Source of the DNA: Actinomycetota bacterium
GTDB lineage: Bacteria > Actinomycetota > CALGFH01
Direction of reading: 5' to 3'
DNA length: 38,840 bases
Assembly (NCBI GenBank): GCA_036280995.1
Contig: DASUPQ010000494.1
Location: 1 to 38,840 of the forward strand
The position numbers and the translations under genes are program-made. Below are positions 25,453 to 34,524 of the stretch, piece after piece. Every line of letters starts with the position of its first letter. Positions within the stretch are counted from its first letter, which is position 1. The notes under the pieces are model-generated. The model was not told where the DNA came from and did not search any database. It saw only the letters and a list, made by a program, of their open reading frames with translations.

Positions 25453-26411
25453 CCGCCGGTGGCCGAGAAGTGCATGAAGTCCCGAGGCGACCGCCAGATG
25501 CCGCCCCAGGTCCAGCCGAGGTCGGCGAAGGCGGCGGTCACGGGGTCGCCGGGGCGGATCATGCCCGGGCGGCGGTCGGCCCGGTCCAGGTAGGCGCCGG
25601 CCAGCTCGGGCAGGACCAGGTCGCCGCGCCGGTAGGGGTTCTGGAACGGGTTGACGTCCACGGCCAGGCCGTAGGCATGGGCCGACCAGCGGGCCTGCTT
25701 GCGGGCGGCGCGGCACACGAAGGCGGCCGTGTTGTTGCCGTCGCCGGTCGGGTGGGCCTCCAGGTCGGCCCCGGTGACCAGCCGCATCTCCTCGATCGGG
25801 AACCGGGCCCGGTAGAGGCGGGCGAAGGCGGCGACGACCCCGGCCGCGACCCGTTCGTGGACGACCAGCTCGCCGGTGTGGGGCCGCCCGTCGAAGCCCC
25901 GGAAGCTCACCGTCACATAGCGCAGGTCGGCCAGGCCGACCGGGCAGCCGGGCCGCCAGGTCGTCCCCATCCGGGCCCGCACGGCCGGGCTGATCGGCCG
26001 CACCGAGGACCGGAACCGCCCCCCGGGCGGCGGGGGCAGCCGGTCCAGGGTCGGCAGCCGCCGCACCCGCAGCGCCGCCGGGGTCGGCCCGACCTCCCCG
26101 AACCCGTCGGGCCGCAACGGCAGCGGCCGGGCCCCCACCCGCCACACCGGCGCCGGGGGCGGACGGGTGGTCGGAGGCGGACGGGTGGTCGGGGCGCCGC
26201 CGGGAGGCTGTGGATCGCCGGGGGGCTGTGGATTCCCGCCAGCACCGGCTCCGCCGCCGGAGGTAGCCTCCCCCACCGGGGGACCCGACGACGGCGGGCC
26301 GGGCTGGGGCGTGCCCGGCTGCGGCGTCCCCGGCTGGGTGCAGGCGCCGAGCATCGCACAGGCGGTCACGACCAGCCAGACCAGCAACGCCAGGGTCAGG
26401 CGGACCCGCAC
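25449..26411 (-). CDS. M15-family peptidase lipoprotein (D-Ala-D-Ala carboxypeptidase/endolysin-like)
   Basis: 320 residues. GTG start with GGAGG 5 nt upstream, 16 nt after the GH15 stop. The signal peptide ends in the lipobox LGAC (Cys24). Residues 25-90 are a Pro/Gly/Thr-rich tether containing PQPGTP-type repeats, which would span the cell wall. The catalytic part has the M15 Zn set: His245 and Asp252 in SAHAYGLAVDVNPF and His314 in DFMHFSATGG. It likely trims peptidoglycan peptides outside the membrane. Why it is grouped with a GH15 enzyme and a BTAD regulator is not clear. Confidence 0.86.
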   Translation of the reverse strand: MRVRLTLALLVWLVVTACAMLGACTQPGTPQPGTPQPGPPSSGPPVGEATSGGGAGAGGNPQPPGDPQPPGGAPTTRPPPTTRPPPAPVWRVGARPLPLRPDGFGEVGPTPAALRVRRLPTLDRLPPPPGGRFRSSVRPISPAVRARMGTTWRPGCPVGLADLRYVTVSFRGFDGRPHTGELVVHERVAAGVVAAFARLYRARFPIEEMRLVTGADLEAHPTGDGNNTAAFVCRAARKQARWSAHAYGLAVDVNPFQNPYRRGDLVLPELAGAYLDRADRRPGMIRPGDPVTAAFADLGWTWGGIWRSPRDFMHFSATGG

Positions 26412-26427
26412 CCACGCCTCCGGGAAC

Positions 26428-28434
26428 TCACAGAAGCGACACGCCCTGGGGGCGGAAGCGGTTGGCGTCGGTGCCGGCTTCGGCCCGGATCACGTGCATG
26501 ACGGCGTTGATCAGGGCCAGGTGGGTGAACGCCTGCGGGAAGTTGCCGAGGTGGCGGCCGCTGCGCGGGTCGATCTCCTCGGCGTACAGCTGCAGCGGGC
26601 TGGCGTACGACAGCAGCTTCTCGCACAGCTGCCGGGCCCGAGCGACCTCGCCGATCTCGACCAGGGCCGACACCAGCCAGAACGAGCAGATGGTGAAGGT
26701 CCCCTCCTCGCCCGCGAAGCCGTCGTCGGTCTCCTCGACCCGGTAGCGCAGCACCAGCTCGTCCACGGTCAGCTCGTCGGCGATGGCGAGCACGGTGTCG
26801 CGGATCCGCGGGTCGTCCGGGGGCAGGAACCGCAGCAGCGGCATCAGCAGCACCGAGGCGTCCAGGGCGGTGGTGTCGTAGTGCTGCACGAACACGCCCC
26901 GCTCGTCGGTCCCGCGCTCGCAGACGTCGGCGTGGATCTCCTCGGCCGCCTTGCGCCAGGTGGCGGCCAGGTCCTTGTCCCCGTGGAGCTGGGCCAGGCG
27001 GGCGCCCCGGTCGCAGGCCACCCAGCACATCAGCTTGGAGGAGGTGAAGTGCCGCGGCGGCCCCCGGACCTCCCAGATCCCCTGGTCGGGCTTGTTCCAG
27101 TTGACGATGGCGCACTCGACCGCCCGCTTGAGCAGCGGCCACACCCGCTCGGGCAGGTAGTCCCGGGACTTGGTGTGCAGGTAGACCGAGTCGAGCACGG
27201 CCCCCCAGACGTCGTGCTGGTTCTGGGTGGCGGCCGCGTTGCCGATCCGGACCGGCCGGGAGTCCTCGTAGCCGCTCAGGTGGTCCAGCTCCTGCTCGGG
27301 CAGCTCCTCCTCGCCCCCGACCCCGTACATGATCTGGAGCTCGTCCTCCTCCGAGCAGACGTCGGCCACGAAGTAGAAGAAGTCGTTGGCCTCGCGCTCG
27401 AACCCGAGGGTGTACAGGCCCCAGAGCATGAAGGTGGCGTCGCGGATCCAGGTGTAGCGGTAGTCGTAGTTGCGCTCGCCGCCGGGGGTCTCGGGCAGGG
27501 AGGTGGTGGCCGCGGCCAGCAGCGCCCCGGTCGGGGCATAGGTCAGGCCCTTGAGGGTGAGGGCGCTGCGCTGCAGATACGACTGCCAGGGGTGCTCGGG
27601 GAACACGCCCTGGTTGATCCAGCCCCGCCAGAACTCGGCCGTCCGCTCCATCCGCTCGAAGGCCTCGTCGGTGGTGGCCGGCGGGGTTCGCTCGGCCCAG
27701 TACTCCTCCGAGGCCGACCACTGCGAGCGCGGCCAGCACAGGGCGGCGAAGGCCCGGTCGCCCTCGCGCAGGGTGGTGCGGGCGTGGGCGCCGCGGCCCT
27801 CGAAGCCGACCCGCAGGTCGGTGACCAGCCGCAGCTGGACGTCGCCCTCGCCGCCGTGGGCGATCGCCTCCCCGTAGCCCTGGCCGGAGTACTCCCAGGC
27901 GGCCTCCGTGCGGCCGTAGTCGAACACCGGCTCGCAGTCCAGGCTCAGCTCGACGTTGCCGATGATGCACCTCACGGTGCGCAGCAGGATGTGCTCGGCC
28001 TCGTAGTCGGTCGGTGGCCGGCGGTGGGTGCCGGAGCGGCGCTGCTGGTGGTACCAGGGGCCGATGCACATGGCGTCGCGGACCACGATCCAGCCGCCGC
28101 GGGCCCGCCAGGTCGTCTCCAGGACCAGCGTGCCCGGCAGGTAGCGCCGCCCCGCCGGCACCCTGACCCCGGTCGGGCCGAGCCGGAAGCTGCCGGCGGC
28201 CCGGTCGAGCATGGAGGCGAACACGCTGCGGCCGTCGGGCCGGGGCGAGCACAGCCACTCGATGTTGCCGCTGGCCGCGACCAGGGCGTTGGTCTCGCAG
28301 TCGGACAGGAAGGCGTACTCGGCGATGGGCGGGAAGGGGCTCGACCCGTCGACCCCGTCCGGTTCGAACGGCGTCTGCCGCCCGACGGCCACCTCGGACC
28401 CCTCGGTCCGGCCGGTCGGGTTGCTCCTGGCCAT
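26428..28434 (-). CDS. Glycoside hydrolase family 15 protein, trehalase/glucoamylase-like
   Basis: 668 residues from the ATG at 28434 (a TTG at 28470 is possible). It has the bacterial two-part layout: an N-terminal beta-sandwich (AEYAFLSDCETNALVAASG, SVFASMLDRAAGSFRLGP) and an (alpha/alpha)6 barrel with LQRSALTLKGLTYAPTGA, RNYDYRYTWIRDATFML, GNAAATQNQHDVWGAVLDS and the late GEEGTFTICSFWLVSALVE that carries the catalytic Glu of the family. No signal peptide, so it is cytosolic. Mycobacterial GH15 homologues are trehalases; other relatives act on glucans. It follows the BTAD regulator by 22 nt. Confidence 0.92.
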   Translation of the reverse strand: MARSNPTGRTEGSEVAVGRQTPFEPDGVDGSSPFPPIAEYAFLSDCETNALVAASGNIEWLCSPRPDGRSVFASMLDRAAGSFRLGPTGVRVPAGRRYLPGTLVLETTWRARGGWIVVRDAMCIGPWYHQQRRSGTHRRPPTDYEAEHILLRTVRCIIGNVELSLDCEPVFDYGRTEAAWEYSGQGYGEAIAHGGEGDVQLRLVTDLRVGFEGRGAHARTTLREGDRAFAALCWPRSQWSASEEYWAERTPPATTDEAFERMERTAEFWRGWINQGVFPEHPWQSYLQRSALTLKGLTYAPTGALLAAATTSLPETPGGERNYDYRYTWIRDATFMLWGLYTLGFEREANDFFYFVADVCSEEDELQIMYGVGGEEELPEQELDHLSGYEDSRPVRIGNAAATQNQHDVWGAVLDSVYLHTKSRDYLPERVWPLLKRAVECAIVNWNKPDQGIWEVRGPPRHFTSSKLMCWVACDRGARLAQLHGDKDLAATWRKAAEEIHADVCERGTDERGVFVQHYDTTALDASVLLMPLLRFLPPDDPRIRDTVLAIADELTVDELVLRYRVEETDDGFAGEEGTFTICSFWLVSALVEIGEVARARQLCEKLLSYASPLQLYAEEIDPRSGRHLGNFPQAFTHLALINAVMHVIRAEAGTDANRFRPQGVSLL

Positions 28435-28456
28435 GGTCTCTATGGTCTGCCCAGCT

Positions 28457-31400
28457 TCAGGCGCTGGCAATCAGCTCCGCCAGGGCGTCGCCGGTGGCCA
28501 GGGCGCGTCCCCCCTCCCAGGCCGCGGCCAGGGTGGCCGGGTCGAGGGCGGCCCGGACGGCCTCGGCGGCCAGATCGGCCTCGCGGGCCTCCCCGCCGAT
28601 CGGGACCACGCCGGCGCGCGCGCGGGCCGCCTCGGCGGCGGCCAGCCGGCGCGCGGCCAGCTCGGGCCGGCCCCGGCCGATCGCGGCCAGGGCCGCGCCG
28701 GTCAGGACCAGGGCCACGGTCGTCGCCTGGGGCGCGGCGACCAGGAGGGCGGCCGCCTCCTGCAGGTGCGCCTCGGCCTCGTCGAGGTCGCCGAGGCGGG
28801 CCTCGGCGCAGGCGAGCGAGGCGAGGGTGTAGGGGACGCTCCAGCCGACCAGCTCCTGGACGATGGGCAGCGCCTCCCGGTGCAGGTGGCGAGCGCGTTC
28901 CAGGTCGTCGCGGGCCCGTGCGACGCCGCCCATCTCGTTGTACAGGTGGGCGAACCCGCGCCGCTCCCCGAACCGGCGGATCCGGTCGGCCGCCTCGACG
29001 CGCAGGACGGCCGCCCGGGCATCGTCGCCCTGGAGGGCGACCATGGTGCCGAGCCGCACGATCGAGGCCAGCTGCACCCACCCCGGCCCCACGTCGCCGG
29101 CGGCGACCAGGGCGGCCTCGTAGGCGGCCGCCGCCCCGTCGACGTCGCCCCGGGCGCTGGCCAGCTCCGCCCTGGTCACCTGCGCCTGGGCCAGCCCCCA
29201 CTGGTCATCGAGGGCCTGGAACCGCTCCAGGGCCCGCCGGCCCGCCGCCTCGCCCCGCTCCGAGAGCCCGTGGAGGTAGGCCTCCAGGGCGAACCGGGAC
29301 TGGCCCGCGAAGGCCTCGCCCCAGGGGTCGCCCAGCTCCCTGAAGGTCGCCTCGGCCTGCTCGACCAGACGGATGGCGTCGGCGTTGGGGCCGAACCGCT
29401 GCAGCCCCACCCAGGCCGACAGCAGCTGGGAGAAGGCGACCCCCCAGCGGTCCCCGAACCGCTCGAACAGCTCCTGGCTGCGCTGGACGGCGTCGGTGGC
29501 GGCCGCGGTCGGGGTCATCGCCACCGCGAGCATGGCGCTCGCCTGCAGCGCCCTGGCCAGGTCCGGGGTCGGCGGCCGCCCGTCGGCGTCGGCCAGGGCG
29601 ATGACCGCGGCCAGCCGCTGATGGCCCTCCGGGGTGTGCCTGGTCCACCAGTACCAGCCGAGGTCGGCGGCCAGCCGCAGCGCCGTGCCGGGGTCGCCGG
29701 CCGCCATCGTCCGGTCCAGGGCCGCCCGCAGGTTGTCGTAGTCGGCGTCGAGCAGCCGCAACCAGCGCCGGGCGGTGCGGTGGGCGGCGGCCCGCTCGGC
29801 CAGGGCCAGGCACCAGGCGGTGTGGCGGGCGGCCATCGTCTCGTGCTCGCCTGCCTCGGCCAGCCGCTCGGCCCCGTAGACCCGCATCGTCTCCAGCATC
29901 CGGAAGCGCGGCGGGTCGCCGCCGGCCGCCACCACCAGCGACCGGTCCACCAGCCGGAACAGCCCCTCCAGCACGTCCGCGGCGTCGAGGCCATCGCCGC
30001 CGCAGACCTCCTCGGCGGCCGTCACCGTCCAACCGCCGGAGAACACCGACAGCCGCCGCCACAGCCGCCGGTCGGGCTCCTCCAGCAGGTCCCAGCTCCA
30101 ATCGACGGTGGCCCGCAGGGTCTGCTGCCGCGGGTCGAGGGTGCGGCCGCCCCCGGCCAGCAGCCGGAACCGATCCTCCAGTCGGTCCGCGATCTCGGCC
30201 ACCGGCAGGGCCCGCACCCTGGACGCGGCCAGCTCGATGGCCAGGGGGAGGCCGTCCAGGCGACGGCACAACTCGGCCACCACCGGGGCGCTGGCCGCGT
30301 CCAGGGTGAAGCCCGGGTCGGCGGCGGCCGCCCGCTCGCCGAACAGCCGCACCGCGTCGTAGCCGGCCAGCACCTCGGGCGCGGCCCCGCCGGCGTCGGG
30401 GCCGGCCAGGCCGGCGGCGGCATCGCCGGCGGCGGGCACGGCCAGGGGCGGGACCGGCCAGACCACCTCCCCGGGCACCCCGAGGACCTCGCGGCTGGTG
30501 GCCAGGACCCGGACCGCCGGGCCGGAACGGAGCAGCCCCTGGACCAGCGCGGCGCACGCCCCGACAAGATGCTCGCAGTTGTCCAGGACCAGCAGCAGCG
30601 CCTTGTCGCGGGCGAAGCCGGCCAGGCGCTCGGCCGGGGACGGGGGCGGAGCGGCCCGGTCGGCCGCCTCCTCGCCAAGGCCCAGGGCCGCGACCACGAC
30701 CTCGGCCAGCAGGGCCGGGTCGCGGAGCGGGGCCAGCTCGACCAGCCACACCCCGTCCGGGTACCCGCCCATCAGCCGCCGGGCCAGCTCCACGGCCACG
30801 GTGGTCTTGCCCGCTCCTCCGGGGCCGGCCACCGTGACCAGCCGGTGCTGCTCCAGCAGCTTGGCCAACTCGGCCAGCTCCTGGTCCCGCCCGACCAGGC
30901 TGGTCAGCCGCTCGGGCAGGTTGTGCCGGGGCAGGTCCCGGTCACGGGCGGCCGCCTCAAGGGCCGGGTCCTGGACCAGGATCGCCTGGTGCAGCCGCTG
31001 CAGCTCCGGCGACGGGTCGATCCCCAGCTCCTCGGCCAGCACCTCGCGGGTCTGCTGGTAGACGGCCAGGGCGTCGGCCTGCCGGCCCGACCGGTACAGG
31101 GCCACCATCAGCTGGCCCCGGAGCCGCTCCCGGGTCGGGTGGGCGGCAACCAGCGCCTCCAGCTCCCCGACCAGCCCGGCGTGGCCGCCGGCGGCCAGCC
31201 GCAGCTCGACCAGGGCCTCGCGGGTGGCCAGGCGCAGCTCCTCCAGCCGGGCCGCCTCCGCCTGGGCCCACGGCGCGTCGGCGAACTCGGCCAGGGCCGG
31301 TCCCCGCCACAGCCCCAGCGCCTCCTCCAGCAGCCGCACCGCCCGCGGCCGCTCCGCCGGCGCGGCCGCCTCGGCCTCGGCGACCAGGCGCTCGAACCGG

Positions 31401-31699
31401 GCCGCGTCCAGCTGCTCCAGGCCGGCGTCCAGCCGGTACCCGGGCGGGCTGGTGACCAGCCGCCCCGCCCCGCCCGGCCCCAGGGCCCGGCGCAGGGCCG
31501 ACACCCGGCCCTGCAGGGTGTTGGCCGGCCGCCCCGGCGGGTCGTCGCCCCACAGGTCCTCGACCAGCCGGTCCGCCGACACCACCCGGCCGGCGTTGAC
31601 CAGCAGGTCGGCCAGCAGGGCCCGCTCCTTGGCCCCCGGCACCCGCACCGGCGCCTCCCCGTTGCGGACCTCGAGAGGCCCCAGGATCCCGAACTGCAT
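28457..31699 (-). CDS. AfsR/SARP-like transcriptional regulator: OmpR-type DNA-binding, BTAD, NB-ARC ATPase, TPR-like tail
   Basis: 1080 residues. Residues 1-95 are a winged helix (MQFGILGPLEVRNGE, SADRLVEDLWGD, LQGRVSALRRALG), 97-245 a bacterial transcriptional activation domain (LDAARFERLVAEAE, AHPTRERLRGQLMVALYRSG, GIDPSPELQRLHQAIL). The NB-ARC part follows: LVGRDQELAELAKLL, Walker A GPGGAGKTT (292-300), Walker B LLLVLDNCEHL, RVLATSREVL, PLAIELAASRV and the winged-helix section WSWDLLEEPDRRLW. The last 350 residues are Ala-rich TPR-like repeats. Such proteins are ATP-gated activators in the AfsR group. It probably controls its own operon (GH15, M15) and the divergent SnoaL-like gene. Confidence 0.93.
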   Translation of the reverse strand: MQFGILGPLEVRNGEAPVRVPGAKERALLADLLVNAGRVVSADRLVEDLWGDDPPGRPANTLQGRVSALRRALGPGGAGRLVTSPPGYRLDAGLEQLDAARFERLVAEAEAAAPAERPRAVRLLEEALGLWRGPALAEFADAPWAQAEAARLEELRLATREALVELRLAAGGHAGLVGELEALVAAHPTRERLRGQLMVALYRSGRQADALAVYQQTREVLAEELGIDPSPELQRLHQAILVQDPALEAAARDRDLPRHNLPERLTSLVGRDQELAELAKLLEQHRLVTVAGPGGAGKTTVAVELARRLMGGYPDGVWLVELAPLRDPALLAEVVVAALGLGEEAADRAAPPPSPAERLAGFARDKALLLVLDNCEHLVGACAALVQGLLRSGPAVRVLATSREVLGVPGEVVWPVPPLAVPAAGDAAAGLAGPDAGGAAPEVLAGYDAVRLFGERAAAADPGFTLDAASAPVVAELCRRLDGLPLAIELAASRVRALPVAEIADRLEDRFRLLAGGGRTLDPRQQTLRATVDWSWDLLEEPDRRLWRRLSVFSGGWTVTAAEEVCGGDGLDAADVLEGLFRLVDRSLVVAAGGDPPRFRMLETMRVYGAERLAEAGEHETMAARHTAWCLALAERAAAHRTARRWLRLLDADYDNLRAALDRTMAAGDPGTALRLAADLGWYWWTRHTPEGHQRLAAVIALADADGRPPTPDLARALQASAMLAVAMTPTAAATDAVQRSQELFERFGDRWGVAFSQLLSAWVGLQRFGPNADAIRLVEQAEATFRELGDPWGEAFAGQSRFALEAYLHGLSERGEAAGRRALERFQALDDQWGLAQAQVTRAELASARGDVDGAAAAYEAALVAAGDVGPGWVQLASIVRLGTMVALQGDDARAAVLRVEAADRIRRFGERRGFAHLYNEMGGVARARDDLERARHLHREALPIVQELVGWSVPYTLASLACAEARLGDLDEAEAHLQEAAALLVAAPQATTVALVLTGAALAAIGRGRPELAARRLAAAEAARARAGVVPIGGEAREADLAAEAVRAALDPATLAAAWEGGRALATGDALAELIASA

Positions 31700-31789
31700 C
31701 TCCGCCTTCCCGCAGCAAACGCACAGCGCCACGTCAGGGCGCCGGCCCATCGTGGCATCAGCACCGGTCAGCGACCAAGGAGGATTCCG
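31700..31789. promoter_or_regulatory. Divergent control region between the BTAD regulator and the SnoaL-like gene
   Basis: A 90-bp gap holding the starts and RBSs of both genes (AAGGAGG at 31777-31783 on +, GGAAGGCGGAG on -). SARP-type regulators bind direct heptamer repeats near the -35 region; I do not see a clear pair, nor a consensus promoter. Confidence 0.3.
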
Positions 31790-32188
31790 ATGCAGGAACG
31801 TGAGGTGCGGGAGCTGTTCGAGCGGCTCCGGACGGCCATGGACCCCGCGATCGAGTACGAGGAGCGGCACGAGGACTACCTCGTCGAGTTCCCCCAGTCG
31901 GGCGAGCGGCTGGACCGCGACGGCCTGCGCCGGCTCCAGGAGACCTTCCCGGGCGGCACGCCGCCCAGGATCCGGCTGCGCCGGCTGACCGGCGGCGGGG
32001 ACGTCTGGTTCGCCGAGAGCGCCATCCACTACGCCGACGGCAAGGACTTCTTCGGCGTGAGCCGGGTCGAGTTCCGCGACGGCAAGATGTGGCGCGAGAC
32101 CCGCTACTACGCCGAGCCGTTCGAGGTCCCGGAGTGGCGGGCCGAGTGGTCCAAGCCGGTCCTCGAGGAGGCGGCCCCGGTGAGCTAG
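31790..32188 (+). CDS. SnoaL/NTF2-like fold protein
   Basis: 132 residues behind a strong AAGGAGG. An N-terminal helix pair (EVRELFERLRTAMDPAIEYEE) is followed by antiparallel strands, with FAESAIHYADGKDFFGVSRVEFRDGKMWRETRYYAEPF as the typical SnoaL-like core and C-terminal WRAEWSKPVLE. These small proteins are enzymes (isomerases, cyclases) or binding proteins; none can be assigned. Divergent from the BTAD regulator and possibly its target. Its TAG stop shares the palindrome CTAG with the stop of the convergent epimerase gene. Confidence 0.78.
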   Translation: MQEREVRELFERLRTAMDPAIEYEERHEDYLVEFPQSGERLDRDGLRRLQETFPGGTPPRIRLRRLTGGGDVWFAESAIHYADGKDFFGVSRVEFRDGKMWRETRYYAEPFEVPEWRAEWSKPVLEEAAPVS

Positions 32189-33165
32189 CCGGCCGCGGCC
32201 AGGGCGCGGTCGTCGGCGGTGAAGTCGGCGTCCGCGCCCGCCGGTGGGTTGGCCAGGTGCCAGGCCACCGAGCGGTGGAGGGCCTCGTGGGGGTCGATCT
32301 CGGTCCAGCCCAGGAGGTCGCGGGCCTTGGAGGAGTCGACCAGGAGGTGCTGGGAGACGGTGCCGAGGGCCTTGAGGTCGTCGGGCAGGAGGACGTCGGG
32401 GACCCGGACCAGCTCGGCCTCGGAGCCGGCGGCCTCCAGGACGTGGCGGGCCCACAGGCCCATCGACCAGGTGCGGGCCTCGCCGAGGTTGAGGATCTCG
32501 GCCACGCAGGCGTCGGACTCCAGGGCCAGGCGGATGCCGGCGGCGACGTCGCGGACGTACCCGCGGGTCCACAACCAGCCGCCCGACCCGGCGGGGATCC
32601 GGTCGCGGCCGGCCCGGACCCGGCGCAGGAGCGGCTCCTCGCGGCGCTGGTGGTCGCGCTCGCCGTAGACCATCGGGAGCCGGCACACGGTGGCCGCCCG
32701 GGCCAGGTAGGCGGCCTCGACGTCGAGCTTCTCGTAGGTGTCGGCGTCGGTCGAGGTGAGGGTCCGGCCCCGGTAGGGGTAGCGCTCGGAGCGGACCGGG
32801 GAGGTCTCGTCGACGGGCAGGGCGTCGGTCTCGGTGCCGGCCAGCACCGCCCCGAACGCCCGGTACACGTCCATGCTGGACACCACCAGCAGGCGCACGT
32901 CGCCGCCGACGGCGGCGAGGGCGGTCTCGGCGTCGGCGGCCGAGTAGGCGCAGACGTCGACCACGGCCTCGGGGTCGAACTCGTCGACCGGGCCGCGCAG
33001 GTGGGGCAGGTCCTGGCGGTCGGCGTGGAGATGGTCGGCGTCTGGAAGGCCGGCCGGCTCGTGCTCGCCCCGGTGGACGACCAGCAGCTCGTGGCCATGG
33101 GCGGCCAGCTCCTCGACCACGGCGGCCCCGACGAACCTGGTCCCGCCCAGCACCATCACCCGCAT
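32185..33165 (-). CDS. NAD-dependent epimerase/dehydratase family protein (atypical SDR)
   Basis: 326 residues, ATG at 33165 with AAGGAG 8 nt upstream, 19 nt after the era stop. Rossmann start MRVMVLGGTRFVGAAVVEEL, VVDVCAYSAADAETAL, LLVVSSMDVYRAFG and TYEKLDVEAAYLAR. The usual Tyr-x3-Lys is replaced by Tyr-Glu-Lys, a form I recall in an atypical extended-SDR group. The middle holds YVRDVAAGIRLALE. Substrate probably a nucleotide sugar or similar, not determinable. Last gene of the phoH-era operon. Confidence 0.87.
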   Translation of the reverse strand: MRVMVLGGTRFVGAAVVEELAAHGHELLVVHRGEHEPAGLPDADHLHADRQDLPHLRGPVDEFDPEAVVDVCAYSAADAETALAAVGGDVRLLVVSSMDVYRAFGAVLAGTETDALPVDETSPVRSERYPYRGRTLTSTDADTYEKLDVEAAYLARAATVCRLPMVYGERDHQRREEPLLRRVRAGRDRIPAGSGGWLWTRGYVRDVAAGIRLALESDACVAEILNLGEARTWSMGLWARHVLEAAGSEAELVRVPDVLLPDDLKALGTVSQHLLVDSSKARDLLGWTEIDPHEALHRSVAWHLANPPAGADADFTADDRALAAAG

Positions 33166-33184
33166 CGGCGCGCTCCTTCCCTGG

Positions 33185-34066
33185 TCAGAACCCGAGCCGG
33201 GCGAGCTGGCGAGGGTCACGCTGCCACTCCTTGGCAACCTTCACCCTCAGGTCGAGGTAGACCTTGATGCCGAACAGGGCCTCCAGCTCCTCGCGGGCCC
33301 TGGTGCCGATCTCGCGCAGGCCCGACCCGCCCTTGCCGAGGACGATCGGCTTCTGGCTGGCCCGCTCCACGAACAGGAACGCCCGGATGACCAGCAGGTC
33401 CTCGCGCTCGGGATCGGGGCCCATCTCCTCGACGAGCACGGCCACCGAGTGGGGCAGCTCGTCGCGGACCAGCGACAGGGCCTTCTCGCGGATCAGCTCG
33501 GCGACCAGGTGCTGCTCTGGCTCGTCGCTGGTGTGGCCCTCGGGGTACAGGGGGCGGCCCTCGGGGAGGTGGCGCAGGATCAGCTCCACCAGCAGGTCGA
33601 GCTGGGTGCCCTTGCGGGCCGACACGGGCACGATCTCGGCGAAGTCGGCCAGGCCGGCGGCCGCCTGGAGGGCGGCGGCGGTCTTGGCCCGGGAGGCGGC
33701 GTCCACCTTGTTGACCACGCACATCCTGGGCGTGTCCACCTTGGCCAGCTCGCCGGCCAGGAAGCGGTCGCCGGCCCCGACCCCGGCGGCCGCGTCGACC
33801 AGCTGGAGGACCAGGTCGACCTCGGCCAGCGTGCCCCGGACCAGGTCGTTCAGCCGCTGGCCGAGCAGGGTGCGCGGCTTGTGGAGCCCGGGGGTGTCGA
33901 CCAGCACGGCCTGGCCCTCTGGCCGGTGCAGCACCCCGCGGATGGCCGACCGGGTGGTCTGGGGCTTGTCCGAGACGATCGCCAGCTTCTGGCCGAGCAG
34001 GGCGTTGAGCAGGGTCGACTTGCCGACGTTGGGCCGCCCGACCAGCGCCACCAGCCCCGACTTCAT
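33185..34066 (-). CDS. era: GTPase Era
   Basis: 293 residues. The ATG at 34066 overlaps the cdd stop (ATGA). GTPase motifs: G1 GRPNVGKST (10-18), G2 region PQTTR, G3 DTPG (57-60), G4 NKVD (119-122), G5 VSARKG. The C-terminal KH domain contains VLGKGGSGLREIGTRAREEL and ends KVAKEWQRDPRQLARLGF. Era binds the 3' end of 16S rRNA and promotes 30S assembly. It sits with YbeY and PhoH, which also act on rRNA, in one operon. Confidence 0.97.
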   Translation of the reverse strand: MKSGLVALVGRPNVGKSTLLNALLGQKLAIVSDKPQTTRSAIRGVLHRPEGQAVLVDTPGLHKPRTLLGQRLNDLVRGTLAEVDLVLQLVDAAAGVGAGDRFLAGELAKVDTPRMCVVNKVDAASRAKTAAALQAAAGLADFAEIVPVSARKGTQLDLLVELILRHLPEGRPLYPEGHTSDEPEQHLVAELIREKALSLVRDELPHSVAVLVEEMGPDPEREDLLVIRAFLFVERASQKPIVLGKGGSGLREIGTRAREELEALFGIKVYLDLRVKVAKEWQRDPRQLARLGF

Positions 34067-34524
34067 GGGAGCGCTTCCGGCCCGAAGCTGTCGGGGAGCA
34101 GCGCCCCCAGGGTGGTGGTGACGAGCGCGTCGCCGGACTCGCCGGCGCACAGCACCTCCAGCTCGGCGCCCCTGGGGAACTCGCGCAGGACCTGGCGGCA
34201 GGCCCCGCAGGGAGTGACCGGGTCGGGCCCGTTGCCGGCGACGGCGACGGCCAGGAAGCTGCGGGACCCGGCGGCCACGGCCGCCACCACCGCCGACCGC
34301 TCGGCGCAGATGGCCAGCCCGTAGCTGGCGTTCTCGACGTTGGCGGCGGTGATCACGTCGCCCTGCTCGGTGAGCAGCGCCGCCCCCACCCGGAAGCCCG
34401 AGTAGGGCGCGTAGGCGCGGTCGCGGGCGGCCCGGGCGGCGGCGACCAGCTCGGCGGGCGACGGCCGGGAGGTGGGGTTCGGGGGAGATGCGGGGGGCTC
34501 CGCCCCCCGCAGTCTGCGGTTCAC
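34063..34524 (-). CDS. cdd: Cytidine deaminase
   Basis: 153 residues. Zn ligands Cys73, Cys106 and Cys109, and catalytic Glu75, are in AICAERSAVV and PCGACRQVLREF; substrate residues are in PYSGFRVGAALL and NVENASYG. It deaminates cytidine and deoxycytidine to uridines in pyrimidine salvage. The only available start is the GTG at 34524 that overlaps the corC stop (GTGA); it gives an N-terminal extension of about 25 residues (NRRLRGAEPPASPPNP) before the usual beginning of the family. That extension is encoded largely by a GC hairpin. Confidence 0.92.
   Translation of the reverse strand: MNRRLRGAEPPASPPNPTSRPSPAELVAAARAARDRAYAPYSGFRVGAALLTEQGDVITAANVENASYGLAICAERSAVVAAVAAGSRSFLAVAVAGNGPDPVTPCGACRQVLREFPRGAELEVLCAGESGDALVTTTLGALLPDSFGPEALP
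34489..34511 (-). repeat. Perfect GC hairpin inside the first codons of cdd
   Basis: TGCGGGGGGC (34489-34498) pairs with GCCCCCCGCA (34502-34511), 10-bp stem, 3-nt loop. It occupies about codons 5-12 of cdd, just after the overlapping corC stop. It may have begun as an intergenic palindrome later absorbed in frame, or may tune cdd translation. Confidence 0.55.

Noticed and set aside
26167-32188. Frames of over 1000 codons on the + strand opposite GH15 and the BTAD regulator
   Set aside because: Same low-complexity pattern; only the last 132 codons (from 31790) make a real protein with its own RBS.
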